A DNA stretch of 64,000 nt from the NCBI GenBank assembly GCA_963710495.1, contig CAVQAI010000012.1, positions 434,001 through 498,000 on the forward strand, in the 5' to 3' direction. The translations under genes were made by a program, and so were the position numbers. Numbering within the stretch: position 1 is the first letter of the stretch; each line of letters starts with the position of its first letter. Positions 8,081 through 16,400 of this stretch are shown here, piece by piece. Origin of the DNA: Bog-756 sp963710495 (lineage in GTDB: Bacteria; Actinomycetota; Acidimicrobiia; Acidimicrobiales; RAAP-2). The notes under the pieces were generated by a model, which was not told the DNA's origin, made no database searches, and saw nothing but the letters and a program-made list of their open reading frames with translations.

Positions 8081-8515
8081 TACTACTCCTCGGTTAATTC
8101 ACCCCTCTTAGTCCAGCCGCGGTCCGACGCGTCTCCCGACCAGTCTGCGGCGACAGACCTCAATAAGACCCAGCTGCGAGCCGAGGCTATCCAGAGCACC
8201 TGTGAGCCGAACGCAACTCAGAGCGCGGAAGCGACGTTCGGTCTCGGGTTTGTCTAGGTATAGGTGGGCTACCGACAAAACCCCACTGACCACCTCGAAT
8301 GGCGAGTTCTCGAGCGGCACTTTCCGCGCTAACGACCGAGATTTTCCACATTGTTTCTGACGCAACTAATTGTGGGAAGGACCTGTTCAGCGGTACCGGA
8401 TGACATTTTCGGCACCCACACGTTGCCGACGGACGCCTTGAGGTCGGCAGGGACCTTCGGCTCTATTGCTTCATGTCAAACGGTGCGACGATTGACTCGG
8501 GATCTCTGAGGGTCG
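8081..8515 (+). other. Gene-free stretch with a solo IS end
   Basis: About 430 bp with no protein-like reading frame; a small minus-strand frame at 8108-8365 lacks a ribosome site. A solo IS end lies at 8398-8420 (listed separately). GAGGG near 8508 belongs to the next gene. Confidence 0.5.
8398..8420 (-). repeat. Solo right end of the DDE-integrase IS
   Basis: GGATGACATTTTCGGCACCCACA is identical to the right terminus of the full copy at 35305-35327. The preceding bases (CTGTTCAGCG...) also resemble the subterminal region, but no matching left end or transposase lies nearby. It is probably a remnant left after deletion. Confidence 0.75.
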
Positions 8516-10045
8516 GTGGTGGTTGCGATGGTCCTGGCAAGGAATATGACTTTTTCGGGCAGGGAAAGGTGGAGGTCGAGGCGGCGGATTGTGCTCATTT
8601 TGGCGACGGTCGGAGGGGCCATGGCGGCTACCTGCATGGCGGTGCCATCAGCCTATTCGGCGATCACCGTGCCCGGGGCGCCCACCGGGGTCACAGGCAT
8701 TCCCCGTAATGCGGCAGAGGGGGTCAATTGGGCGGCTCCGAGCAGCAACGGCGGTAAAACCATCACCGGTTACACCGCCGAGGCAGCCCTCGTTGGTGCA
8801 TCTTCTGGAAAGACCTGCCATACGAAACGTGCCCGGACCTGCAGGATCATCGGTCTCCTCAATGGGTACATCTACAACATCACTGTCCGGGCGTCAAACA
8901 TCATGGGCGAGGGTCCGGCGTCTGCTCCTATCCAGGTCACACCGGGTATCCCTGGTACGCCGACTTACGTAACCGTCACTCCGGGCAATGGGTATGTTCC
9001 CGTCAGTTGGAACGCTGTTAAGGCCAACGGAAGCCGCATCACCCGCTACACGGTGACCTCGAGTCCGGAGGCGAAGAACTGCGCAACATCGGGTGCGACC
9101 TACTGCACCGTGACCGGTCTCACCAACGGCACGCCCTATACCTTCACGGTGACCGCCACCAACGCCCGTGGTACCGGTGCGTCTTCGGCTCCTTCGGCGG
9201 CGGTGACTCCGTTCATTCACCAGACCATCCCCGTGGGCAGGGATCCCTGGGACGTTTCCTCGGACGGCACCCATGTCTGGGTGGCGAATCAAAACGACAA
9301 CACGGTCACGGAGCTCAATGCCTCCAACGGCTCGCTGGTCCAGACCATCCCAGTGGGCATAAATCCCGTTGCCATCTCCTCAGACCGCACCCATGTCTGG
9401 GTGGGGAACTGGGGCGGCAACACGGTCACGGAGCTCAATGCCTCCAACGGCTCGCTGGTCCAGACCATCCCCGTGGGCCCTCTTCCCCTTGCCGTCTCCT
9501 CGGACGGCACCCACGTCTGGGTGGCCAACTCCTCGGGCAACACGGTCACGGAGCTCAACGCCTCCGACGGCTCGCTGGTCCAGACCATCTATGTGGGTTC
9601 AACTCCCTATGCCATCTCCTCGGATGGCACCCACGTCTGGGTGACGAACGAGAGCGCCGACACAATCAGGGAGCTCAATGCCTCCGACGGCTCGCTGGTC
9701 CAGACCATCGCCGTGGGGACCAGTCCCAGGGGCGTCTCCTCGGATGGCACCCACGTCTGGGTGACCAGCTTCTACGACAACACAGTCAGGGAGCTCAATG
9801 CCTCCGACGGCTCGCTGGTCCAGACCATCCCCGTGGGCGCTCTTCCGCTTGGCGCCTCCTCGGATGGCACCCATGTATGGGTGGGGAACTATGGACGCAA
9901 CACGGTCACCGAGCTCAATGCCTCCGACGGCTCGCTGGTCCAGATCATCTTCGCTGGCGGGGTTGCCCAGGCCGTCTCCTCGGACGGCACCGATGTCTGG
10001 GTGGCCAACTCCTCGGGCAACACGGTCACCGAGTTCCCAGCATGA
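8516..10045 (+). CDS. Secreted protein with two FN3 domains and a seven-bladed YVTN-like propeller
   Basis: The frame opens with GTG 8516; ATG 8528 or 8546 are alternative starts. An N-terminal arginine-rich segment and hydrophobic stretch (RRRIVLILATVGGAMAATCM), ending AYSA, form a signal peptide. Two fibronectin type III domains follow (VPGAPTGVTGIPRN; GIPGTPTYVTVTPGNGYVPV). The second half is seven 40-residue repeats of the form QTIPVGxxPxAVSSDGTHVW VANSSGNTVTELNASDGSLV. Seven copies fit one closed beta-propeller of the YVTN/surface-layer type. The repeats are also conserved at DNA level with a 120-bp period. It is predicted extracytoplasmic, with a binding or adhesion role inferred. No catalytic site was seen. 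Confidence 0.85.
   Translation: MVVAMVLARNMTFSGRERWRSRRRIVLILATVGGAMAATCMAVPSAYSAITVPGAPTGVTGIPRNAAEGVNWAAPSSNGGKTITGYTAEAALVGASSGKTCHTKRARTCRIIGLLNGYIYNITVRASNIMGEGPASAPIQVTPGIPGTPTYVTVTPGNGYVPVSWNAVKANGSRITRYTVTSSPEAKNCATSGATYCTVTGLTNGTPYTFTVTATNARGTGASSAPSAAVTPFIHQTIPVGRDPWDVSSDGTHVWVANQNDNTVTELNASNGSLVQTIPVGINPVAISSDRTHVWVGNWGGNTVTELNASNGSLVQTIPVGPLPLAVSSDGTHVWVANSSGNTVTELNASDGSLVQTIYVGSTPYAISSDGTHVWVTNESADTIRELNASDGSLVQTIAVGTSPRGVSSDGTHVWVTSFYDNTVRELNASDGSLVQTIPVGALPLGASSDGTHVWVGNYGRNTVTELNASDGSLVQIIFAGGVAQAVSSDGTDVWVANSSGNTVTEFPA
9228..10042 (+). repeat. Seven tandem 120-bp repeats (propeller blades)
   Basis: The phrases CTCAATGCCTCC[AG]ACGGCTCG and TCCTCGGA[CT]GGCACCCA recur every 120 bp from about 9260 to 10030. 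The silent positions are largely kept, which suggests recent internal duplication or gene conversion. Differences cluster at the blade-loop codons. Confidence 0.85.
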
Positions 10046-10095
10046 AGTAGCCAGGTCGCACGGACCATGGCTGATTCGCCTCGAGCTGGCGGGAC

Positions 10096-10267
10096 ATGCC
10101 TTACTACGCCGAAGCCTTCTGCACCACGCCTGGTCAGCGCCTCCGGTTCGTCCACTCGGGCGTCGGTCACGCCAGCCCTTGTCGGGAGGCAGTTGCCCGT
10201 CGGGGGAGGTTCAAAGACGGAGCCGGGAAGTGGCACCGGGTTGAGGCATGCGCTGAACACGGAGTGG
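10096..10267 (+). pseudogene. Small cysteine/histidine protein truncated by an IS
   Basis: From ATG 10096 the frame reads MPYYAEAFCTTPGQRLRFVH, then SGVGHASPCREAVARRGRFK and DGAGKWHRVEACAEH, until the left end of the IS at 10268. The arrangement C...RG-(K/R)-x-(G)-KW-x-RV-x-x-C-x-x-H resembles a small family of actinobacterial hypothetical proteins. The paired Cys and His residues could bind metal. The original C-terminus is replaced by IS sequence. Family recognition is from memory only and the start is uncertain. Confidence 0.4.
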
Positions 10268-11432
10268 TGTTGGTGCCAAAGACCTCATCCACGTCACGCA
10301 ACCAGGCGATATTCATGGATGAGTCCGTCGATCCGGCTTGTCCGCTTGAGTCGTGAAGGATCGACACTCTTGAGTACTGCCGGGGCTACGACCTTCGGCT
10401 GAGGCGCTAGCTGGCCGAGTGATCGATGAGGCCGGTGGCCGTTGTAGTGCTCGGTGTACTCATGGACGACGGCCTCGAGGTGTCGACGACCGAAGATCAG
10501 GACGCGATCCAGGACGGTGCCGACGAAACGCTCGGCGAAGGCGTTGGCTCGAGGCGCTTGGATCGGCGTGCGGATGATCCGAATGCCCTCGGAGCGGAAG
10601 ACTTCGTCGAAACTGGCTGTGAACTTGGTATCACGATCCCGGATTAGGGACCGCACCGGTCGTGCACGCTTGGCCAGTTCGCCGGACAGGTTCCTGGCCT
10701 GTTGGACGACCCAACCACCGGTCGGATGCGCCGTCACTCCCGTCACGAAGACCCTTCGGGTGTCGAGTTCGATGAAAAACAGGACGTAGAGTCTCCGCAA
10801 CAGCACGGTCTCGACAGTGAAGAAGTCACAGGCCAGCATCGTCTCGGCCTGGACTCGCAAGAACTCACCCCACGTCGGTCCGGCTCTGTCTGGAGACGGG
10901 TCGAGGCCGTGACGCTGGAGGATGTTCCAGACACGCGACGGCGCCAGGTCGATGCCCAGGACGGAAAGCTCCCCGTGGATCCGGCGATAGCCCCATGTCG
11001 GGTTCTCCCTGGCCAAGCGAACAACCACCTGCGCTGTCCCTGTGGGGATCATCGGGCGACCTGAAGGCTTCGGGTAGGTCCACTTGCGACCGGACTAGCT
11101 CTCGATGCCAACGGAGCAGGGTGTCGGGCTGCACAAAGAACCTGTTGGCCTTCACTCTCGGGATCAGCCGACTGAGCCCGGCAAGAAGCGCTCGATCCGG
11201 GGGTTGCAGCGCGGGACGGGCCACTTGCCGTCGGAGAACTGCCACCTCGTGCCGGAGCATGACGACCTCGATGGCCAGATCGGAGTCGTCGGGTCGCTTC
11301 AAGCAGAGGATCTGAGTGATCCGGAGGAAGGCGAGATAGAGGAACGAGAGGGCCACGGACCATTCTCGCGGTCACATCCGCTCTGAAGAAAGACCCAGCT
11401 CACCATGCCGGATGAGGTTCTTGGCACTCACA
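10268..11432 (-). mobile_element. Divergent copy of the DDE-integrase IS, 1165 bp
   Basis: The left end TGTTGGTGCCAAAGACCTCATCC (10268-10290) and the right end GGATGAGGTTCTTGGCACTCACA (11410-11432) are inverted copies. They differ from the TGTGGGTGCCGAAAATG type, so this is a second subfamily. The element is full length but its transposase is frameshifted. Confidence 0.8.
10294..11356 (-). pseudogene. DDE integrase-core transposase, frameshifted
   Basis: The N-terminal frame (from GTG 11356) reads LSFLYLAFLRITQILCLKRP, then LRHEVAVLRRQVARPALQPP and RWHRELVRS. Near 11090 the register changes and the other frame continues with ARENPTWGYRRIHGELSVLG. It includes the first catalytic Asp in ACDFFTVETV, the second in IRDRDTKFTASFDEV, and the Glu in RANAFAERFVGT. 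The sister copies have RRECLDR after RFVGTV. Here RREC is absent, a 12-bp deletion. Both defects point to an inactive copy. The family is an IS3/IS481-like rve transposase; a precise IS name would need a database search. Confidence 0.75.
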
Positions 11433-11491
11433 GGGACGGAACGCACTTGGCGCGCATATCCGGTCCCGACATCTTCACTTAGCTGACCGGA

Positions 11492-13189
11492 CTACGGGGT
11501 GTCGACGAAGTTGATGGGCGGGGACTGCGCCGTACAGGCGGCCATATTCAAATGGGATGTCGGCATCGCCAGGAACTGGCGGCGAAGGGTATTGAGGCAC
11601 GGCGGAGCATTGGCCACCGCACCTTCAGCGATCGTAGGGAAGATGCCGATGGTCGCGCTCTGGAGGCTCTTTTGCACCTGCGCCGGCCAGTCATTGTTGC
11701 CGCTCGGGCTGAGGCTTCCCCGAACGATGAGCGTCGGAACCAGACTGGACACGCCATCGAAATAGGAGGATCGCAGGGTCGGGACCTTCCAGGACGAGCA
11801 GATCTTGTCGAGTAGGGATTGGTTCACAGCCACACCGTCGAAGGCTGGCAACTCGGTGTCCGAGACGGCGGATCCGCTGGCCAACCTCGTCTGGAGGTCG
11901 TAGCTGCAGTCCCACGTCGCTAAAGCACCCCAGTCCGGCTCAGGACTAACACCAAATATGTAGTTGTAACTCAGGGTGGCGGTCAGGCCAAGTGGTGGCT
12001 GGGCGATACCAGCGGCAATGAGCGGAAGGAAGTCGTTGTCGACATCCGAGACATCCAGTGCAAAGTAGAGGACCTGCGCGGCGCGCCCACCGTCGAGCAG
12101 CACGGGCACGTTGGAAGTCATTTGAACTGTCTGGCCTGTCTGGGCAACGACCGGGACACTGCCATAGCGACGCTCTTCTTCCGCATAGAGACCCCCGAGG
12201 TTGGGAAACTGACTGGCGCAGTGCTTGTCGGCGTTACAGAGGCTCGCATAACGCTCGAAAGCCCCTGCGAGATCGGCCACTGGATCGGCGAGTGCGCCAG
12301 AGCCTGGTGGTTCGGGGTTGTCGAGCGTAATGGTTCGAATCGCCTGTGGAATCTTCGCCAGCACCCCGTAGACGATGTGGCTCAGTTGATCGACGGCGAG
12401 AAGGTCGGCCTGCCGAAGTCCGAGGACGGCCATCAGGTCGACCACATCGTCGGCCGTGTCGTCATAGGTGTACGAGGCCGGGTTGATCCCAGAACTCACC
12501 AAGCGGGAGTGGCAGGCCGGATAATCTTGCTCCTCAGCGGCGTACGTCGAAGGATCATTGAATGGCCGAGTCAGTGAGCCATGGAGGATTGTATCGACTT
12601 CGGGACAGCTCAGTACGGGTGTGTTGGGAGCGAATCCGCGAGGTTCAATTTGGATCAGCTGGGCACGAGCCCGCACCGGTGAACTCCCCAGATTGTCATC
12701 ATCACCGATATCGATGGTCGGTGATGCACCGCTAGAAACACCGGGAAGGGCTGGGGCGATGGTCACCCGAACTCGCACCTTGGGCCCAACCGTGGGATGG
12801 GTCCGATCTTGGGGAACGGCGAGCCACCCACACTTCGCCGTCGCCAGCTCGCTGGTGATGTCCTTCGTGCAGGCGGTCTTCGTGAACGTCGGCGTGTAGC
12901 CATGCGGCATTGGCACCGGGGCGGACGAGGGTGACAACTGGCGGTGTGATCTTGTCACGGCCACAGTGACCAGACTGGCCGCGATGACGACGAATGCAAC
13001 CGATATTCCTACAATGACGCCGCGCCGGCGCCACCTTGAGTTGCGAGGTCTTACACGGTGCTCCGTGGCAGAGCCTGATGGTCGACGATCGACTTCCCCA
13101 CTCTCAGTCGACCGAAACACCTCTTTCATCTCGCGCGCTGGCATATCGTTTTGCGGGGTCCTTCTCAAGCGACCGCATGATGGTGTCAC
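11492..13189 (-). CDS. Membrane-anchored alpha/beta-hydrolase-like (TAP-type) pseudoenzyme domain
   Basis: 565 codons. A juxtamembrane arginine-rich stretch is followed by a transmembrane helix at about 55-79 (GVIVGISVAFVVIAASLVTV). The extracytoplasmic part resembles the tripeptidyl-aminopeptidase-like S33 hydrolases: KCGWLAVPQDRTHP, then DDTADDVVDLMAVLGLRQAD, and a C-terminal PPCLNTLRRQFLAMP...C block. The nucleophile elbow, normally G-x-S-x-G, reads LAVDQLS, so the serine is replaced by aspartate and catalysis is unlikely. The first ~20 residues are probably not a real N-terminus. From REMKEVF onward this frame looks like the continuation of the kinase frame that ends at 13104, so the two were probably one gene. 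Confidence 0.7.
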   Translation of the reverse strand: MTPSCGRLRRTPQNDMPAREMKEVFRSTESGEVDRRPSGSATEHRVRPRNSRWRRRGVIVGISVAFVVIAASLVTVAVTRSHRQLSPSSAPVPMPHGYTPTFTKTACTKDITSELATAKCGWLAVPQDRTHPTVGPKVRVRVTIAPALPGVSSGASPTIDIGDDDNLGSSPVRARAQLIQIEPRGFAPNTPVLSCPEVDTILHGSLTRPFNDPSTYAAEEQDYPACHSRLVSSGINPASYTYDDTADDVVDLMAVLGLRQADLLAVDQLSHIVYGVLAKIPQAIRTITLDNPEPPGSGALADPVADLAGAFERYASLCNADKHCASQFPNLGGLYAEEERRYGSVPVVAQTGQTVQMTSNVPVLLDGGRAAQVLYFALDVSDVDNDFLPLIAAGIAQPPLGLTATLSYNYIFGVSPEPDWGALATWDCSYDLQTRLASGSAVSDTELPAFDGVAVNQSLLDKICSSWKVPTLRSSYFDGVSSLVPTLIVRGSLSPSGNNDWPAQVQKSLQSATIGIFPTIAEGAVANAPPCLNTLRRQFLAMPTSHLNMAACTAQSPPINFVDTP

Positions 13190-13910
13190 CCAGCTCCAGC
13201 GGGATCTCGGGCGAAACGTTTTTTAGGGGCTCTGGCGGGGAGAATTGCTGTTGAGAGACGAGCGCCGCGAGATTGTCGGCCACGAAGGGAGGGCGTCCGG
13301 CTACGCACTCGTAGAGCACACACCCGAGCGAGTAGAGATCCGATGGAGGGCCTAGGGGCTCGCCCGACAATTGCTCGGGTGAGGCGTAGAAGACGGTGCC
13401 CAGGATGGCGCCGCTATCTGTGAGATCGATTGTCTCCTCGGTTGCCTTGGCAATGCCGAAGTCGGCCAGCTTGGAGGTGCCTGATTCTGTGATGAGGATG
13501 TTGCCGGGCTTGATGTCTCGGTGGAGGATCTCGGCTTCATGAGCATGGCAAAGGCCCGCCAAGACATCGGTCGCCAGCTGGGTGACCACGGAAGACGCCA
13601 ACGGAGCGGACTCGGCGAGCAGCTGGCGAAGGGTTTTTCCCCTCACCAGCTCCATAACGATGAACAACTGGTCGCCGTCGGCGCCATAGTCGTGGACGAC
13701 CACGATGTTGGGATGGGACAGAGAGGCGATGTGATGGGCTTCGCGTTCGAAGCGTCGGCGGAACCTCTCATCAGCGGCCAGGGACTCGGACAGAACCTTG
13801 ACGGCCACCTCCCGGCCAAGACGACGGTCGAAGGCGCGCCAGACCGTGGCCATGCCGCCCGAGCCGATGCGAGTCCGCAACTCGTAGCGGTCGACGAGTA
13901 CCGAAGTCAC
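13104..13910 (-). CDS. Ser/Thr protein kinase domain (Hanks type), frameshifted at its end
   Basis: 268 codons. It has the glycine loop RIGSGGMATVWRA, lysine in VAVKVLSE, catalytic loop HRDIKPGN, DFGIAKA, the activation-segment end YASPEQLSG, and the Arg of the final kinase helix in EKDPAKRYASAR. A typical bacterial kinase would continue after KRYASA with an E-[LM]-x-x-x-[LF] helix. Exactly that (REMKEVF) appears in the overlapping frame that encodes the membrane hydrolase-like domain. Restoring one base in the CGCGCG run at 13131-13138 yields one receptor kinase of about 805 residues. It is divergent from an FHA-LuxR gene, a likely phospho-signalling partner. Confidence 0.85.
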   Translation of the reverse strand: MTSVLVDRYELRTRIGSGGMATVWRAFDRRLGREVAVKVLSESLAADERFRRRFEREAHHIASLSHPNIVVVHDYGADGDQLFIVMELVRGKTLRQLLAESAPLASSVVTQLATDVLAGLCHAHEAEILHRDIKPGNILITESGTSKLADFGIAKATEETIDLTDSGAILGTVFYASPEQLSGEPLGPPSDLYSLGCVLYECVAGRPPFVADNLAALVSQQQFSPPEPLKNVSPEIPLELGDTIMRSLEKDPAKRYASARDERGVSVD

Positions 13911-14052
13911 CCCCTACCCCTCATCCCTCCGAGTCCGCCCATCGTCGGAAAATGGTACTCGGAAGATCCAGGGTCCTCCTGCGTCCAGTTCGGGCTGGGA
14001 TCCGTTGCGCTAACGTCCATCTCAACCACCGACCTGCCGCTCGGGCGGAGCG
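13911..14052. promoter_or_regulatory. Divergent intergenic region, kinase versus FHA-LuxR gene
   Basis: About 140 bp separate the kinase start (minus strand) and the FHA-LuxR start (plus strand), so promoters for both should lie here. No convincing -35/-10 pair or operator palindrome could be picked out by eye. Confidence 0.4.
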
Positions 14053-14616
14053 GTGCTGAAACTCAAATCAAGTTTGGAAGACAGAACGGTGCCCGATCTC
14101 CAGCAGAATGATCCTGGTTCCACACGACACTCACTCGAGGGCAACCGGATCACGATCGGTCGTAACGACGACAACGACATCGTGCTACAGGGCGATATGC
14201 GTGTCTCTCGGCACCATGCGGAAGTCGAACACCGAGACGGTGAGTGGGTACTTCGAGATCTCCGAAGTCGCAACGGCAGCCTGCTCAACGGCCGGCGAGT
14301 CTCGGAGAGCCCCCTGCGAGGAGGCGATCGCATCAAGATCGGGGGCTGCCTCTTCGTATTCAGCTCCGAGGACGACCCGATGGCGACGATGACAGGCACC
14401 GATGCGCTCGATTCCAGAACACCAGTCCTATCCGCTCGCGAGACAGAGATCCTCGCATTGCTCGCTCGAGGTTTGACCGATCAACAAATCGCCGAGCATC
14501 TAGTTCTCAGTCTGGCGACGATACGATCTCATCTGGATCGCATCCGGGACAAGACGGGGTGTCGGCGACGTCCGGAACTGACCCGCCTAGCGATCGAGCT
14601 CGACGTGGACCCATGA
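14053..14616 (+). CDS. FHA domain-LuxR-type HTH regulator
   Basis: 187 residues from GTG 14053 (GGGCGGAG upstream); a GTG at 14089 is an alternative. The FHA domain occupies about residues 30-100 and has the phosphothreonine-binding signature: IGRNDDNDIVL, RVSRHHAEVE and LRSRNGSLLNG. A LuxR/NarL helix-turn-helix follows at about 125-185 (LSARETEILALLARGLTDQQ, then VLSLATIRSHLDRIRDKTG). FHA domains bind phosphothreonine, so the divergent Ser/Thr kinase is the natural input. The protein is then a kinase-responsive transcription factor (inferred). It has no receiver domain and no membrane segment. Confidence 0.85.
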   Translation: MLKLKSSLEDRTVPDLQQNDPGSTRHSLEGNRITIGRNDDNDIVLQGDMRVSRHHAEVEHRDGEWVLRDLRSRNGSLLNGRRVSESPLRGGDRIKIGGCLFVFSSEDDPMATMTGTDALDSRTPVLSARETEILALLARGLTDQQIAEHLVLSLATIRSHLDRIRDKTGCRRRPELTRLAIELDVDP

Positions 14617-14783
14617 CCTGGGCGCCCTCGATACCGAGACAACCCAGTCCTATCGCGATCTTTTGCCGCTGATCGCCCTCTTTCGATCTGTCAATCGAGC
14701 AAAAGATCCACAACAACACCGACAGGTTTCGCCCCTGGTATACGGCACGACGGGGCTCCTTCTCCGCGAGGACGTCCGCAACT

Positions 14784-14815
14784 AAAGAGAACCCGGCATT
14801 AGCCGGGTTCTCTTT
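14784..14815. terminator. Strong bidirectional intrinsic terminator
   Basis: AAAGAGAACCCGGC (14784-14797), loop ATTA, then GCCGGGTTCTCTTT (14802-14815). This is a perfect 14-bp stem flanked by A and T runs. It lies between the convergent FHA-LuxR gene and the minus-strand secreted protein, and can serve both. Confidence 0.9.
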
Positions 14816-14858
14816 AAACCATCATTTTGAGTCTGGGATCACTGTACCGTCGCAGTGC

Positions 14859-15464
14859 CTAGTACATAAAGCGAACACCACAACCGTTACCGGTTTGCGA
14901 GCTTAGGACCACCTGATTGGGAGTGGCGATGCTGTAGTCGTTGCACTGATTATAGTTGACCAGTTGAACCCCGATTAAAGCTCCCGAAGTGGTCTTCCAC
15001 GTTACAAGCATCTCCGCCTGGAAAGTGTAAGTACCGGGAGATAGATTGTAATTGGATCCCTGGAATCGGGCGAACGCTCCCGGGGCTGCAGTGACAGTAC
15101 TTTGCAACGACTGTGCGGTGTACTTGAGATACTGAGCGCTGGCATATGAAAACTTCCAATACGAATAAATATGCTGCATGGTGATTATCTGCGTGCCAGC
15201 GTAGCCCGATACGCGACTCACCGATGATGGTCCGACTTGCATGTAGTCGGCGGGGCCAATGACGAAGCAGGCGGCTCCACAGTCGTTTGCCTGGGCAGCC
15301 TTAACTTGAGTCGTATAGGTTACGGCACCGACTCCGCCGTAGGATCCAAACGAAGCAGCAGATGCCGCTCCTCCGGTTGCTCCAACGAGGACTGTGCCCA
15401 CCGAGGCGACAGCGACCGTAGCGGTCACCAGTCTGCGTGCGAGGCGCTTCATTGTTGGGTTCAT
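14859..15464 (-). CDS. Secreted protein of unknown function
   Basis: 201 residues. A strong AAGGAGGG site lies just upstream of the ATG. The N-terminus (MKRLARRLVTATVAVASVGT, then a hydrophobic stretch ending AASAAS) is a clear Sec signal peptide. The mature part is rich in Tyr, Ser, Thr, Gln and Ala, with four Cys residues (NDCGAACF, NQCND, GNGCGVRF) that could form two disulfides. Family not recognised. It is predicted to be an all-beta exported protein; no enzymatic motif is visible. The gene stands alone between a terminator and a gene-poor stretch. Confidence 0.8.
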   Translation of the reverse strand: MNPTMKRLARRLVTATVAVASVGTVLVGATGGAASAASFGSYGGVGAVTYTTQVKAAQANDCGAACFVIGPADYMQVGPSSVSRVSGYAGTQIITMQHIYSYWKFSYASAQYLKYTAQSLQSTVTAAPGAFARFQGSNYNLSPGTYTFQAEMLVTWKTTSGALIGVQLVNYNQCNDYSIATPNQVVLSSQTGNGCGVRFMY

Positions 15465-16375
15465 GTTTCCCTCCTTATTGAATGTTCTCCTTCTCTCAAT
15501 GGTGCGTCTCGCCAGTTCCGGCCTCTAGGGGCAAACCCACCCCTATCCTGGGTATTTGTACCCAATTAGCCAAAAATCGGCGCCGGCGATGGACCAAGCC
15601 CCGATCAGGTGGATTGGCGGGATGGTGTGGGTGCTGCCAATCTCATTTGGCCTGGTCACGCCTGTCGCATGACGACGAAGACGCCGGTCGGACTGTCCGC
15701 AGCCTGCAAGAGCCTGTGGACGTCCGTCCTAATGGAGGTCATACCGATCCGATTGGGGAGTTCCTAGCGCCCATCAGGATCTGGCGGGCGACTGAGATCG
15801 CAAAGGCGGACGTGGCCGCCGTGATCCCGGAGCATCGGATTATGACTGCCCCGATGGGTAGGGTGTTCCCGCTCGACCAAGCCAACCTCGCAGCAAATCC
15901 AACCCCATTTGGTCTCGGCGGGTTACGACCTTAACCGGGCATCCGACGTCGACTTCACCCCGGCAGCCGTCCTCGCTGACCCGGACCCAGAACCAAACCC
16001 ATCCGCGATTGTGAAGAGCGGGGCAGAGGTGACCCCAGCCCTATGCCTGCTTTCCTCCACGCCGGAACACCCGACCCAGATCACCATCGAAGGTGACGCC
16101 CTCCGACTGGCGCTGGCGGAGAGGGACGCCGTCAAGGCCCTCGACGACTCCTGGGACTCAGTCGGCGTCTAACTCCTAGTCGGGTCCCCTTCGACAGTGG
16201 ATTCCTTGCTCAGCGTGTACGTGGGAAAGGCGCAGGGCCTGCGATCAAGGGTGAAGGGCGGCCATCACGACAAAGCGGCCTGGATCCGGTGTCTACTTGT
16301 GCAGTGACCCAGCTTACACCCGTTCAACGCATCGGATATCAGCTGGCTTGAACGCAGGCTCATCGACGTTTGGCC
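15465..16375. other. Gene-poor stretch next to the IS3 element
   Basis: About 900 bp. Long frames at 15482-15934 show no recognisable motifs and lack ribosome sites. A short frame at 15909-16172 looks more protein-like and is listed separately. The right edge is the IS3 left inverted repeat. The stretch may hold decayed genes. Confidence 0.5.
15909..16172 (+). CDS. Hypothetical short protein or gene remnant
   Basis: 87 codons beginning VSAGYDLNRASDVDFTPAAV and ending in an acidic ERDAVKALDDSWDSVGV. There is no strong ribosome site and no recognised family. The composition is plausible for a protein C-terminus, so this may be the tail of a decayed gene. Low confidence. Confidence 0.25.
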   Translation: MVSAGYDLNRASDVDFTPAAVLADPDPEPNPSAIVKSGAEVTPALCLLSSTPEHPTQITIEGDALRLALAERDAVKALDDSWDSVGV

Positions 16376-16400
16376 TTCCCCCCGTCAGCCGGACACATGG

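Noticed and set aside
15482..15934. 150-codon plus-strand frame
   Set aside because: It begins inside the promoter region of the divergent secreted gene, lacks a ribosome site, and has no recognisable domain.
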